Made by a program: the position numbers and the translations under genes
Part shown: positions 14,117 to 22,194 of the stretch, piece after piece
How positions within the stretch are numbered: the first letter of the stretch is position 1
Layout of the letters: every line of letters starts with the position of its first letter
Origin: Candidatus Nitrosopumilus sp.
Lineage (GTDB): Archaea; Thermoproteota; Nitrososphaeria; Nitrososphaerales; Nitrosopumilaceae
Assembly (NCBI GenBank): GCA_028279625.1
Contig: JANQNM010000107.1
Location: 1 to 38,970 of the forward strand
Length of the DNA: 38,970 bases
Reading direction: 5' to 3'
Notes under the pieces: model-generated
Database searches by the model: none
Told to the model about the DNA's origin: nothing
What the model saw: the letters and a program-made list of their open reading frames with translations, nothing else

Positions 14117-15790
14117 GTGTTTTTTAAAAATCTCAAATACAAAATTACTATTGTGCGAACAATATTAGCAGCATTTACAGTATTTTCATTATTTTACATA
14201 ATGATGATTCCAGCCAATGCAGATGTTACATCATTTTCATTAGAAAAGAGCTTTTACACAACTGAAGAGTATTTCAAATTTGAAGGAATTCAAGATGGGA
14301 AAGATACGATTTATGTCATAATTCGAGATGCTGGTGGAAATTTCAAAGGTATGTTATCCGACCCTACACCTGATCAAGGTGAATTTTCAGTGATTCCAAG
14401 ACCTGTGTCAAATTTCTTTGCATCGACTGGCACCTATAATGCCACGGCATTTACAGATAAACAAAAAGAAGGAGAAGGACTAACAATAAAGATTGAATTT
14501 GATGGACAAAAAATTTTTGAGACTCCAGATTTTGTTCTTGTTCTAAAAGCAATACCAGATGTAACAATTGATGAACTCAAAACAGTATCTTTTACAGTAG
14601 GAATCACAGATAGCTCAATAACAGATGTTGTATACAGTTTAGAAAAAAATCCTCCTAGTGGTGCAACAATTAACTCAAATACAGGGAAATTTACATGGAC
14701 TCCATCAAGTTCTCATGGAAATTCACCAGGAGCAGAATACACATTTGACATTGTAGCAACAAAAAATGAGCAAGTAGATAGAGAGTCAATTACTATCACT
14801 GTAAATGAACCAACTGCATCTCCAACAAAACCACAACCAGAACCTGAACCACAACCAAAAGATGAACCAAAAGAATTAGGTCTAGCATCATTTGTTGATG
14901 AGACTAAAGATCCGCAAACTTACATTGATAGATACAACAATGAAGCAAGTTACAAGAAATGGTTTGATGATAACTATTCAGAATATGATTCAATTTATGA
15001 GGCAGTTGGATTAGAAAAGCCATTAGAGATTCCAGCTCCATTTGTGGATGAGACTAAAGATCCACAGTACTATGTTGATAGATACAATAATGAAGCAAGT
15101 TACAAGAAATGGTTTGATGATAACTATTCAGAATATGATTCAATCTACGAAGCAGTAGGACTAGAAGAACCTAAAGAAATTGCACCATTTGTTGATCCAA
15201 ATTTGGATCCACAGTATTATGTTGATAGATACAATAATGAATTGACCTACAAAGATTGGTTTGATAAAACATATCCGGACATTACAATCTTTGAAGCAGT
15301 TGGATTAGAAGAACCAGTTGTTGAGGAACCAGTTGAGGAAAGAGAGTTTGGAGAATGTGGTGAAGGAACAGAACTAATTGGTGATACGTGTATGATTATT
15401 GATAATTCTGAAGGCGGCGGTTGTCTAATTGCAACTGCAGCATATGGAACTGAAATGGCATCACAAGTTCAATTCTTAAGAGAAATTAGAGACAACACTG
15501 TAATGAGTACAGCATCAGGAGCTTCCTTTATGACAGGATTTAACCAATTGTACTATTCATTCTCACCAACAATTGCAGACTTGGAAAGAGAAAATCCAAT
15601 GTTCCAAGAAGCAGTTAGAGCCTTTATCACTCCAATGATTTCAACATTATCCATTATGACCTTGGCTGAAGATGGTTCAGAAATTGAAGTTCTTGGATTA
15701 GGAATTTCAGTAATTGCACTTAACTTGGGAATGTATATTGTAGCACCTGCAATCATAGTATTCAAAGCAAGAAAATACATTAGAATTTAA
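14117..15790 (+). CDS. Membrane-anchored surface protein: Ig-like, three 42-aa repeats, CFI-box
   Basis: The product is 557 residues from GTG 14117; GTG 14153 (VRTILAAFTVF) is an equally good signal-peptide start. In order: signal peptide ending IPANA; a beta-sandwich domain; a cadherin/putative-Ig domain (about 150-235, with NSNTGKFTWTPSSS); a proline/glutamate linker; three repeats with FVDETKDPQ and DRYNNEASYKKWFDDNY cores; a two-cysteine loop CGEGTELIGDTC; and the CFI-box C-terminal domain GGCLIATAAYG with following helices. A final membrane span (about 525-545) and short basic tail anchor it. The repeats reappear in the next gene 76 bp downstream, suggesting joint function at the cell surface. 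The function is unknown. Confidence 0.85.
   Translation: MFFKNLKYKITIVRTILAAFTVFSLFYIMMIPANADVTSFSLEKSFYTTEEYFKFEGIQDGKDTIYVIIRDAGGNFKGMLSDPTPDQGEFSVIPRPVSNFFASTGTYNATAFTDKQKEGEGLTIKIEFDGQKIFETPDFVLVLKAIPDVTIDELKTVSFTVGITDSSITDVVYSLEKNPPSGATINSNTGKFTWTPSSSHGNSPGAEYTFDIVATKNEQVDRESITITVNEPTASPTKPQPEPEPQPKDEPKELGLASFVDETKDPQTYIDRYNNEASYKKWFDDNYSEYDSIYEAVGLEKPLEIPAPFVDETKDPQYYVDRYNNEASYKKWFDDNYSEYDSIYEAVGLEEPKEIAPFVDPNLDPQYYVDRYNNELTYKDWFDKTYPDITIFEAVGLEEPVVEEPVEEREFGECGEGTELIGDTCMIIDNSEGGGCLIATAAYGTEMASQVQFLREIRDNTVMSTASGASFMTGFNQLYYSFSPTIADLERENPMFQEAVRAFITPMISTLSIMTLAEDGSEIEVLGLGISVIALNLGMYIVAPAIIVFKARKYIRI
14891..15310 (+). repeat. Three tandem copies of the 42-codon DPQ-YVDRYNNE repeat
   Basis: Copies lie at 14891-15016, 15041-15166 and 15188-15310, separated by short Pro/Glu linkers. 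Copies 1 and 2 share an uninterrupted identical DNA stretch of about 53 nt, and copy 3 is diverged and one codon shorter. A fourth copy lies in the neighbouring gene at 18240-18365. The near identity implies recent duplication or ongoing gene conversion. Confidence 0.9.
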
Positions 15791-15866
15791 CAAAAAAACT
15801 AGCTCAAGGCAATTAAGCAAAAGAGTAGTGAAATTTATTTTCTAATTTAATTATAAATCGGCACAA

Positions 15867-18515
15867 ATGAATTGTAAATTGGAAAAAAATATCATTTTTA
15901 GTATTTTATTAGTAGTAGGCATAGCCTCAATCCCTGTAGCCCATGCAGACATAGAATTTTCATTCAAGTTTGGAGAACTTGGTACTGGAGACGAGGAGTT
16001 AGATAATCCAACAGATGTCATTGTAAAAAGTAATGGAAAAAATATCTATGTTGTAGATAACAACAATAACAGAATTAATGTATTTGATGATGATGGTGAT
16101 CATGATTTTGAATATGGAACATTTTGTAACACTGCATCAATTGAAGATTGTAATGACAATGCAGATGGAGCAGACGAAGATGGAGATGGACAGTTTAACA
16201 ACCCAATCAGTATTGCATTAGATGTTTTTGGAAAATTCTTTGTAACAGATACAAACAATGAAAGAATTCAAGTCTTTGATGATGATGGTGAATTTCAATT
16301 CAAATTAGGATCATCAAATAGTGGAGACGATGAATATCTTGGAGAAGCCAAAGGAATAGTTATTCATGAGTTCTCACGAGAAATTTATGTCTCAGACATT
16401 GAAAGGGATTCTATTTCAGTTTTTAATTCCGCTGGAAGTTTCTTGTTTAAGTTTGATGAGTTTAATGGAAATGATGATTTTAAAAATCCAACAAATATGA
16501 TTATTGATAACTCTAATGATATTCTATATGTTACTGATACTGGGAATGACAGAATTGTAATCTTTGAATTAGTTACTGGTACCACTTGTCCAAGTGGAAC
16601 AGAAAAAGTAGTTGATGGAGTGTGTTTTGTAGAAGAGTTTGGTTCTACAGGTTCTGATGAAGGAGAGTTTGATGATCCAACAGGACTTGCTTTTGATGAA
16701 GACAATGATTTACTTTTTGTTGCTGATACAGATAATGATAGAATTCAAGTCTTTGAAATTGTAGATGGTATAACATGTCCAAGTGGAACAGAAGAGATAG
16801 TTGATGGAGTGTGTTTTGTAGAAGAGTTTGGTTCTGCAGGAACTGGAAATGGAGAGTTTGACTCTCCAATGGGAATTGCAATTGACCAAACAAATGATTT
16901 GCTTTTTGTTGCTGATACAGATAATGATAGAATTCAAGCATTTGATCTAGATTCAGGTCCAGCAATCCTTCTTCCAAACTCTCCTAAGAATCCTGATGCA
17001 TCACCAATTTCGCCTTCATCAGTGATACTTTCGTGGGATGAGCCTGAATTAGATGAAGAAGTTCCTGAAATATCAGGATACAAAATTGAATACAGAAAAG
17101 GTTCTGAAAGTTATCAAGTCATCACTGAAGACACAAAAAGAAAAGTTACATCATTTATCCATCAAAGTCTAGAAGAAAATGAGTTATACTCATACAAAAT
17201 TTATTCAATTAATTCAGAGGGAACAAGTACCTCTTCTCAAATTGTCTCTACAAAACCAACACATACCATTACTCCTGCTGGATTAATTGCAACTGCGATA
17301 TCTCCAAGTCAAATTAAACTTTCATGGTTTCCTCCATCAGATACATTTGGACAAATAATTGGCGGTTATGAGATTAAACGAGAAATTATTCCTAGTGTTT
17401 ATGATTCTGTTGGAAATACAAATGCAGGTACTAGAACATTTATTGTTTCAAACTTGTCTACAGACAAAACTTACACTTATGTTGTTACTGCAGAAATAGG
17501 ATTTGGCGCAACTGGGGAATCAAATCCAGCTTCTGCCACACCAAGAGAAGACTCTACAGATACATCTGAAGAACCAATTACATCGACTGCAGTAGAAGTC
17601 ACAGTATCTACACCACCAATAAAACTAAAGGCTTCAGTAGAATCTTCTACTTCAATTAATCTCACATGGAGTGAACCTGTTGATAACGGAAATTTAGAAA
17701 TTACGGGATACAAGATTGAAGTAAAGAAAGATGGCGGTTCATTTAGTACACTAGTTTCAGATACAAATGACGCAGAAAGATCATACAAGCACACAGGACT
17801 TGTAACGGATTCAAAATACACTTACAGAGTTTCAGCAATCAATGTAGCAGGAACAAGTGAGCCATCAAATGAATCATCAGCTACACCAAAGATTACTGGA
17901 TTAGAGATTAGTCCACTAGGAAAACTAACAATTGATGAGGAGAAATATCTCTCATTTACAGTCAAATTGACAAATAGTGCAATCAAAGACCCAGTTTTCA
18001 GCCTAAAAAATGCACCATCAGGCTCTAAAATTATCTCAAATACTGGATTGTTCACATGGACTCCTACAAGTTCTGAGGGAGGAAAGACATACACCTTTGA
18101 TGTAGAGGTTAGAAAAGACGGTATGTTTGATTCCCAATCAATTTCCATTACAGTAAATGATTCCGTCAAAGATTCAGAGCCAGTAAAGGGACCCGAACCA
18201 ATTACAGAACCTGAACCCGAAGAGTTAGGAATTGCATCATTTGTTGATGAAACAAAAGATCCACAGACCTATGTTGACAGATACAACAACGAGGCAAGTT
18301 ACAAGAAATGGTTTGATGATAACTATTCAGAGTACGATTCAATTTACCAGGCAGTTGGATTAAAGGAACCAACTGAAGAACCCAAAGTTGAAAAACCAAA
18401 AGAATCAGAACCAGAAAAGAAGTATGGATATTGTGGTCCTGGAACTAAACTAATTGATGGAGTATGTACAATTGTTCAAAAGCCAGTGCAAAAACCATGG
18501 TGGCACTTCTGGTAA
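15867..18515 (+). CDS. Secreted NHL-propeller/fibronectin III surface protein
   Basis: The product is 882 residues. A signal peptide ending PVAHA is followed by NHL-type propeller blades (about 30-365; repeated NPTDVIV, IYVVDNNNNRI and LLFVADTDNDRIQ strands). Three fibronectin type III domains (about 368-460, 468-560, 582-675) each start with an S-x-x-S-x-x-L-x-W core. A putative-Ig domain follows (about 676-765, SNTGLFTWTPTSS), then one 42-residue repeat (791-832) of the type in the preceding gene, and a two-cysteine loop CGPGTKLIDGVC before the end PWWHFW. There is no membrane span, so it is probably released or held by a partner. Two blades carry inserted CPSGTE...DGVC loops. The role is probably adhesion or matrix, by inference. 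Confidence 0.88.
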   Translation: MNCKLEKNIIFSILLVVGIASIPVAHADIEFSFKFGELGTGDEELDNPTDVIVKSNGKNIYVVDNNNNRINVFDDDGDHDFEYGTFCNTASIEDCNDNADGADEDGDGQFNNPISIALDVFGKFFVTDTNNERIQVFDDDGEFQFKLGSSNSGDDEYLGEAKGIVIHEFSREIYVSDIERDSISVFNSAGSFLFKFDEFNGNDDFKNPTNMIIDNSNDILYVTDTGNDRIVIFELVTGTTCPSGTEKVVDGVCFVEEFGSTGSDEGEFDDPTGLAFDEDNDLLFVADTDNDRIQVFEIVDGITCPSGTEEIVDGVCFVEEFGSAGTGNGEFDSPMGIAIDQTNDLLFVADTDNDRIQAFDLDSGPAILLPNSPKNPDASPISPSSVILSWDEPELDEEVPEISGYKIEYRKGSESYQVITEDTKRKVTSFIHQSLEENELYSYKIYSINSEGTSTSSQIVSTKPTHTITPAGLIATAISPSQIKLSWFPPSDTFGQIIGGYEIKREIIPSVYDSVGNTNAGTRTFIVSNLSTDKTYTYVVTAEIGFGATGESNPASATPREDSTDTSEEPITSTAVEVTVSTPPIKLKASVESSTSINLTWSEPVDNGNLEITGYKIEVKKDGGSFSTLVSDTNDAERSYKHTGLVTDSKYTYRVSAINVAGTSEPSNESSATPKITGLEISPLGKLTIDEEKYLSFTVKLTNSAIKDPVFSLKNAPSGSKIISNTGLFTWTPTSSEGGKTYTFDVEVRKDGMFDSQSISITVNDSVKDSEPVKGPEPITEPEPEELGIASFVDETKDPQTYVDRYNNEASYKKWFDDNYSEYDSIYQAVGLKEPTEEPKVEKPKESEPEKKYGYCGPGTKLIDGVCTIVQKPVQKPWWHFW
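16587..16964 (+). repeat. 189-bp direct repeat inside the NHL propeller
   Basis: The segment from tgtccaagtgg at 16587 recurs at 16776, a period of 189 nt (63 codons). Each period carries one propeller blade (FVADTDNDRI) plus an inserted two-cysteine loop. The DNA copies are closely similar, indicating recent blade duplication. Confidence 0.75.
18240..18365 (+). repeat. Fourth copy of the 42-codon repeat, in the neighbouring gene
   Basis: It differs from copy 1 of the upstream gene by only a few bases over 126 nt, and the protein differs mainly at Ile/Val, Glu/Gln and Glu/Lys positions. The preceding residues (EELGIASFV against KELGLASFV) are also shared, so the duplicated unit extends slightly upstream. 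Confidence 0.9.
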
Positions 18516-18553
18516 AAGGTAAGTTTTAATCACAATATTATTTCACATTCTTC

Positions 18554-18700
18554 ATGGGAAAGCTTAGCAGAAACTTGAGAATTTGTGGAGATTGTGGAAT
18601 TGTATATACTTCTGTTAGCTTTACAAAATACATCGATCAGTGTCCTATCTGCAAATCAAGAAGATTTGAGGAAATTCCAATAAAGCAAGAAGGCGACTAG
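18554..18700 (+). CDS. 48-residue zinc-ribbon protein
   Basis: The frame is MGKLSRNLRICGDCGIVY, then QCPICKSRRFEE, ending in KQEGD. CGDC and CPIC pairs separated by 15 residues form a compact zinc ribbon. A TATA-like gttttaatc lies about 27 bp before the ATG, consistent with a leaderless transcript. It sits between the NHL surface protein and the thioredoxin on the same strand. A nucleic-acid or protein-binding role is usual for such ribbons; the specific function is unknown. Confidence 0.7.
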   Translation: MGKLSRNLRICGDCGIVYTSVSFTKYIDQCPICKSRRFEEIPIKQEGD

Positions 18701-18742
18701 TTTTCAATTAGATTTTTTAGTAGAATGGATTGTTGATGATTA

Positions 18743-19147
18743 TTGTCTGACGATCCTGAGATTGAAAAGATAAAGCAAAGAAAGCTTGAAGAGATGCTCA
18801 GACAGCAAAATCAGCCTCAAATTGAGCCTGGAATTACAGATTTGAATGACTCTAATTTTGATCAGATAATTTCAGCAGAGAATCCAACGCTAGTTGATTT
18901 CTGGGCTGAATGGTGCGGACCATGCAAGATGATGCATCCAGTATTTGAGAGTCTAGACAAGAAATATCCAAAAATAAAATTTGCAAGGGTCAATGTAGAT
19001 AACAATCAAAACATAGCCATGCGTTACCAAGTTCAGTCCATTCCTACATTTATCATGTTCAAAAATGGATTAGTTGCTGATCAGATGATGGGAGCAGTAG
19101 GAGCACCTGGAATTCACATGATCTGCAAGAAATATTCAGATCAATAA
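18743..19147 (+). CDS. Thioredoxin with PDCD5-like N-terminal extension
   Basis: The product is 134 residues. The thioredoxin fold spans about 30-134 with active-site WCGPC at 57-61 and the cis-proline SIPT, so it is a dithiol-disulfide oxidoreductase. The first roughly 25 residues (SDDPEIEKIKQRKLEEMLRQ) are an extra charged helix that resembles the N-terminus of archaeal PDCD5/TFAR19 DNA-binding proteins. The start is TTG 18743; no better codon lies in frame. Its 3' end overlaps the end of infB on the other strand by 7 nt. It is likely cytoplasmic. The physiological partner is unknown, and a second, plain thioredoxin is encoded at 34900-35226. Confidence 0.88.
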   Translation: MSDDPEIEKIKQRKLEEMLRQQNQPQIEPGITDLNDSNFDQIISAENPTLVDFWAEWCGPCKMMHPVFESLDKKYPKIKFARVNVDNNQNIAMRYQVQSIPTFIMFKNGLVADQMMGAVGAPGIHMICKKYSDQ

Positions 19148-20922
19148 GCATATGCTGCTTCTTTTTCTCTTTGAATTCTAACTATATCGTTTAGAACTTC
19201 TTGTTCTTCAGTAGATAGTTTATGCATGAACTTGTTTAGTAGCATCTTTGCTTCATGTGATGGAGGAAATGTATAGTATACTTCTTCTTCAAACATCTGT
19301 CTTCCAATTGTAACATCTTGAACAGAGCATGCAACTTCTTGTCCAGTTTTAGCTTCAGATACAGTTTTTTTCTCATGTTGCAATTGATGTATGGTTCCAA
19401 CCTTTCGTCCTGACATGTTCATAAATGGAATCTTGTGTTTTAGAGTTCCAACATCAATTCTAATTCCAAATACTGCAGGATTGTTGTTACGAAATACCAT
19501 TCCTTTCAAGAATGTGAATTTTGAGATTGGTGTTAGTTCAGAAAATATTGCGTCTTCTTCATGTGCAGTGTCTTCTTCAACCCATGCGTTATAGTTGTCA
19601 ATCAAACTATAGATGACCTTGTCCTCAAAGATTTTGATGTGACTCATTTCAGATTCTTCTCTTGCATCAGGTAGAACTTTGACATTAAATGCCAGAACTA
19701 TACCCAAGTGACGGTCTTTTTCCTTGATTGCCTTTGCCTCCATGATATCACGTCTGTTTACAGGACCAATGTCGGCTTTGGCAACAGGAACTTGTGAGCG
19801 TCGAAGCATCTCAACTATTGCCTCAAGAGAGCCAATTGTATCACATTTGAGGATAATTCCATTAGTTTCAGTATCAATGAATACGGATTTCATCTCTGAC
19901 TCGATTTGCTTTGTATATTTCTCAATTTGAACATCATTTGACGCAACATAGAGTGTACTTCCTGGAAGAACTCCTTCAAGTTCTGGTGATGCAATCTTTA
20001 ATCCAGCTGCAGCTTCAACTTGAGGAACTGGTTTGAATTTGTCACGAGGATCTCGCATCTCATCAAGAGGTTTTGGTAAAAGCAGTGCCTTGGGTTTTGT
20101 AACAATGACACTGTCTCTTTTTGCAACAACAATGCTATCATCTTTTTTGATTGTCCCATCTATCAAAATGATGTTAGCAGTTTGTCCTAGTCCAACCTCA
20201 TCATTTACTTCTAGAACAATTCCACGTGGATCTTTTTCTTCCTGATCCAGTCTCTTTTGGAGATATTGTTGTGTTAATCCTACAAGGACACTTAGTAATT
20301 CAGGAATTCCTACACCAGAACGTGCAGATATTGGAACAATGGCAATTTCAGATTTGAAATCCTTTACTCTGTAAAATGCTTCAGATTGGTATCCCAAGAT
20401 TGAAAGTGTTCCAACGACATCGTAGATCTTTTGATCCAAGTCAGTTTGAATTGATGCATCTTGCTCTTTGATTGCTTTTGAGATAAATGGAGTTTCAGAT
20501 TTTCTCCATCCTGAAATCTGATCACATTTGTTTAATGCAACAACAAAAGGAACTTTTCTGCTTTGCAAAATTTTCAAGCTCTCATTTGTCTGTGGTTGGA
20601 ATCCACGATTGACATCAACTACAAGAATTGCAATGTCAGCTGCAGAACCACCACGAGAACGCAAGTTAGTAAAGACTTCGTGTCCTGGAGTATCAATAAC
20701 TAAAATTCCTGGAACTTGATTTTCAGATTTTTCAAGTTGCTTGTAAAGCTGACCACATGTCTCTTTGATTGTTTCAGTTGGAAGAAAGCTTGCACCAATG
20801 TGCTGCGTAATTCCACCTGCTTCTCTGCCTTGAACGCCTGTTCCACGAATTCTATCTAAAAGAGATGTTTTACCAGAGTCTACGTGACCTAGAACTGCCA
20901 CTATGGGCTGACGAATTTGCAA
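19141..20922 (-). CDS. infB: Translation initiation factor aIF5B (aIF-2-like GTPase)
   Basis: The product is 593 residues, a GTPase that promotes ribosomal subunit joining and initiator tRNA positioning. P-loop GHVDSGKTS is at 12-20, the switch region has GGITQHIGAS, then DTPGHE, NKCD and the SARSG motif of the G domain. Domain II follows, and the C-terminal half has the long-helix and domain IV layout of eukaryotic/archaeal IF5B rather than bacterial IF2. Length is typical of archaeal members. It is the last gene of the rpl7ae-rps28e-rpl24e-ndk-infB run; its ATG follows the ndk stop by 6 nt. Confidence 0.95.
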   Translation of the reverse strand: MQIRQPIVAVLGHVDSGKTSLLDRIRGTGVQGREAGGITQHIGASFLPTETIKETCGQLYKQLEKSENQVPGILVIDTPGHEVFTNLRSRGGSAADIAILVVDVNRGFQPQTNESLKILQSRKVPFVVALNKCDQISGWRKSETPFISKAIKEQDASIQTDLDQKIYDVVGTLSILGYQSEAFYRVKDFKSEIAIVPISARSGVGIPELLSVLVGLTQQYLQKRLDQEEKDPRGIVLEVNDEVGLGQTANIILIDGTIKKDDSIVVAKRDSVIVTKPKALLLPKPLDEMRDPRDKFKPVPQVEAAAGLKIASPELEGVLPGSTLYVASNDVQIEKYTKQIESEMKSVFIDTETNGIILKCDTIGSLEAIVEMLRRSQVPVAKADIGPVNRRDIMEAKAIKEKDRHLGIVLAFNVKVLPDAREESEMSHIKIFEDKVIYSLIDNYNAWVEEDTAHEEDAIFSELTPISKFTFLKGMVFRNNNPAVFGIRIDVGTLKHKIPFMNMSGRKVGTIHQLQHEKKTVSEAKTGQEVACSVQDVTIGRQMFEEEVYYTFPPSHEAKMLLNKFMHKLSTEEQEVLNDIVRIQREKEAAYAY

Positions 20923-20928
20923 ATCAGA

Positions 20929-21330
20929 TCACTCAAATGCTACCCTCGATTCGTGATCAAAACTTTCTTGTGAATCTGATGCGTGAATAATATTCTCACT
21001 AAATCCTAATCCAAAGTCTCCTCTAATGGAACCAGGTGCTGCTTCAAATGATTTTGTTGCACCAATCATTATTCTTGTAGTTGCAATTGCATTATTTCCT
21101 TCAATGATTGCTGCAACTACTGGACCTGATGTGATAAATGATGTCAATTCACCAAAGAATGGTTTGTCTTTGTGTACATCATAGAATTTTTCAGCTTGCT
21201 CTTGTGAGAATGTAAACATCTTTAGTTTCAAAATTTTAAATCCTTTTTGCTCAAAGCGAGTAATTACTTGTCCAGTTAGATTTCTTGCTACTGCATCTGG
21301 CTTTACAATGAATAAAGTTTGTTCAGTCAA
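20929..21330 (-). CDS. ndk: Nucleoside diphosphate kinase
   Basis: The product is 133 residues, transferring the gamma-phosphate between nucleoside di- and triphosphates through a phosphohistidine. The opening TEQTLFIVKPDAVARN, the substrate-binding GATKSFEAAPGSIRGDFG, and the catalytic His116 in NIIHASDS are all present. Length is standard. The ATG follows the L24e stop by 1 nt and infB follows by 6 nt, so it is part of the ribosomal protein operon, a conserved archaeal arrangement. Confidence 0.96.
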   Translation of the reverse strand: MTEQTLFIVKPDAVARNLTGQVITRFEQKGFKILKLKMFTFSQEQAEKFYDVHKDKPFFGELTSFITSGPVVAAIIEGNNAIATTRIMIGATKSFEAAPGSIRGDFGLGFSENIIHASDSQESFDHESRVAFE

Positions 21331-21331
21331 T

Positions 21332-21532
21332 TTAGTTTCTTCTAATTCCGCCTTTGACGTACTTTTTGGTCCACTTTAGTTTTCTTGGATCACGTTTTAG
21401 TTTCAAATAGTTTTTCTTGCATTTTGCTGAACAAAACCATAGAACGGTTCCATCATTTTTTGCAAGCATTGTACCAGAACCTTTTGGAACAGGTTCGTCA
21501 CAGAAATTACATGGTTTAACTAAAAGACTCAT
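21332..21532 (-). CDS. rpl24e: Ribosomal protein L24e
   Basis: The product is 66 residues of the large subunit. It has the L24e zinc finger CNFCDEPVPKGSGTM plus FCSAKCKKN, followed by a basic tail (KLKRDPRKLKWTKKY). Length and order agree with archaeal L24e. It is located 8 nt after rps28e and 1 nt before ndk on the minus strand. Confidence 0.95.
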   Translation of the reverse strand: MSLLVKPCNFCDEPVPKGSGTMLAKNDGTVLWFCSAKCKKNYLKLKRDPRKLKWTKKYVKGGIRRN

Positions 21533-21540
21533 TTAAACAC

Positions 21541-21753
21541 CTACTTGATCTTCTTTGCTTCTCTCTCTGTTTCTCTTAGCATGAGAATTTCTCCCATTCT
21601 AACAGAACCTTTTACGTTTCTTGTAAGAATTCTTCCTTTATCTTTTCCAGTAAGAACTTTAACTCTAACTTGAATAACTTCACCGGCAATACCAGTACGT
21701 CCTACGATTTGTATAATTTCAGACTGAATTACTTCTTCAGTTGTAGAGCTCAT
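21541..21753 (-). CDS. rps28e: Ribosomal protein S28e
   Basis: The product is 70 residues of the small subunit with the S28e OB-fold pattern: [16 protein letters not shown] in the closely related form [17 protein letters not shown], then [17 protein letters not shown] and LRETEREAK. The start ATG overlaps the stop of rpl7ae by 4 nt (ATGA), showing translational coupling. Confidence 0.95.
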   Translation of the reverse strand: MSSTTEEVIQSEIIQIVGRTGIAGEVIQVRVKVLTGKDKGRILTRNVKGSVRMGEILMLRETEREAKKIK

Positions 21754-22133
21754 TCAGATTTGCCACCTTTAATTTTAGAAATGGATGATACAACTTGGTC
21801 TACAATGTGCTGTGCATCACCAGCATCCAAAATTGCTGCAGCGGCAGATGTAATGTCAATTCCTAATGACTTGCCTAATTCTTGCTTGTTTGGCACAAAT
21901 GCATATGCTGCACCTTGCTCCTCACATAGAATTGGAAGATGAGCTACAACCTCTGGTGGTTCAACATCTTCGGCGATAACAATTAGTTTACTGGTACCAC
22001 GTTCGATTGCCTTTGTTGCCTCATTGGTTCCTTTCTTGACTTTGCCGCTTGTAGAAGCTACTCGGACGGCCTCTAAGATAGGATTTACGAGGTCTTCTGG
22101 CGTCTCAAATTTAACATAATATGATTTTCCCAT
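21750..22133 (-). CDS. rpl7ae: Ribosomal protein L7Ae
   Basis: The product is 127 residues of the L7Ae/L30e/S12e RNA-binding family, which recognises kink-turns in rRNA, box C/D and H/ACA guide RNAs and RNase P. Typical segments are [17 protein letters not shown] (RNA contact), [18 protein letters not shown] and [12 protein letters not shown]. It is the first gene of the operon. Unlike most genes here it has a short leader: a TATA-like element at 22183-22192 and a Shine-Dalgarno-like GGTGA at 22140-22144, six nt before the ATG. Confidence 0.95.
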   Translation of the reverse strand: MGKSYYVKFETPEDLVNPILEAVRVASTSGKVKKGTNEATKAIERGTSKLIVIAEDVEPPEVVAHLPILCEEQGAAYAFVPNKQELGKSLGIDITSAAAAILDAGDAQHIVDQVVSSISKIKGGKSE

Positions 22134-22139
22134 ACTTCG

Positions 22140-22192
22140 TCACCCTAAGGTTCATTCTCCATTCCCTTCATCCTTCGGTTTGGTTTTAAAAG
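22140..22192 (-). promoter_or_regulatory. Promoter and leader of the rpl7ae operon
   Basis: The minus strand reads CTTTTAAAACC at about 22183-22192, predicting a start near 22160 and a leader of roughly 28 nt ending in GGTGA plus 6 nt before ATG 22133. GGTGA pairs with the archaeal 16S 3' end. L7Ae autoregulation through a kink-turn in its own mRNA is known in some archaea, but I could not draw a convincing kink-turn here. Confidence 0.5.
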
Positions 22193-22194
22193 TG

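Noticed and set aside
16385-16977. Long minus-strand ORFs inside the NHL/FN3 gene
   Set aside because: They are antisense shadows of a repetitive coding region; their composition is low-complexity Ser/Leu/Gln and they have no start context.
17477-18169. Minus-strand ORFs of about 115 residues opposite the FN3/Ig domains
   Set aside because: They are mirror frames of the beta-sandwich coding sequence, while the sense protein has clear domains and a signal peptide.
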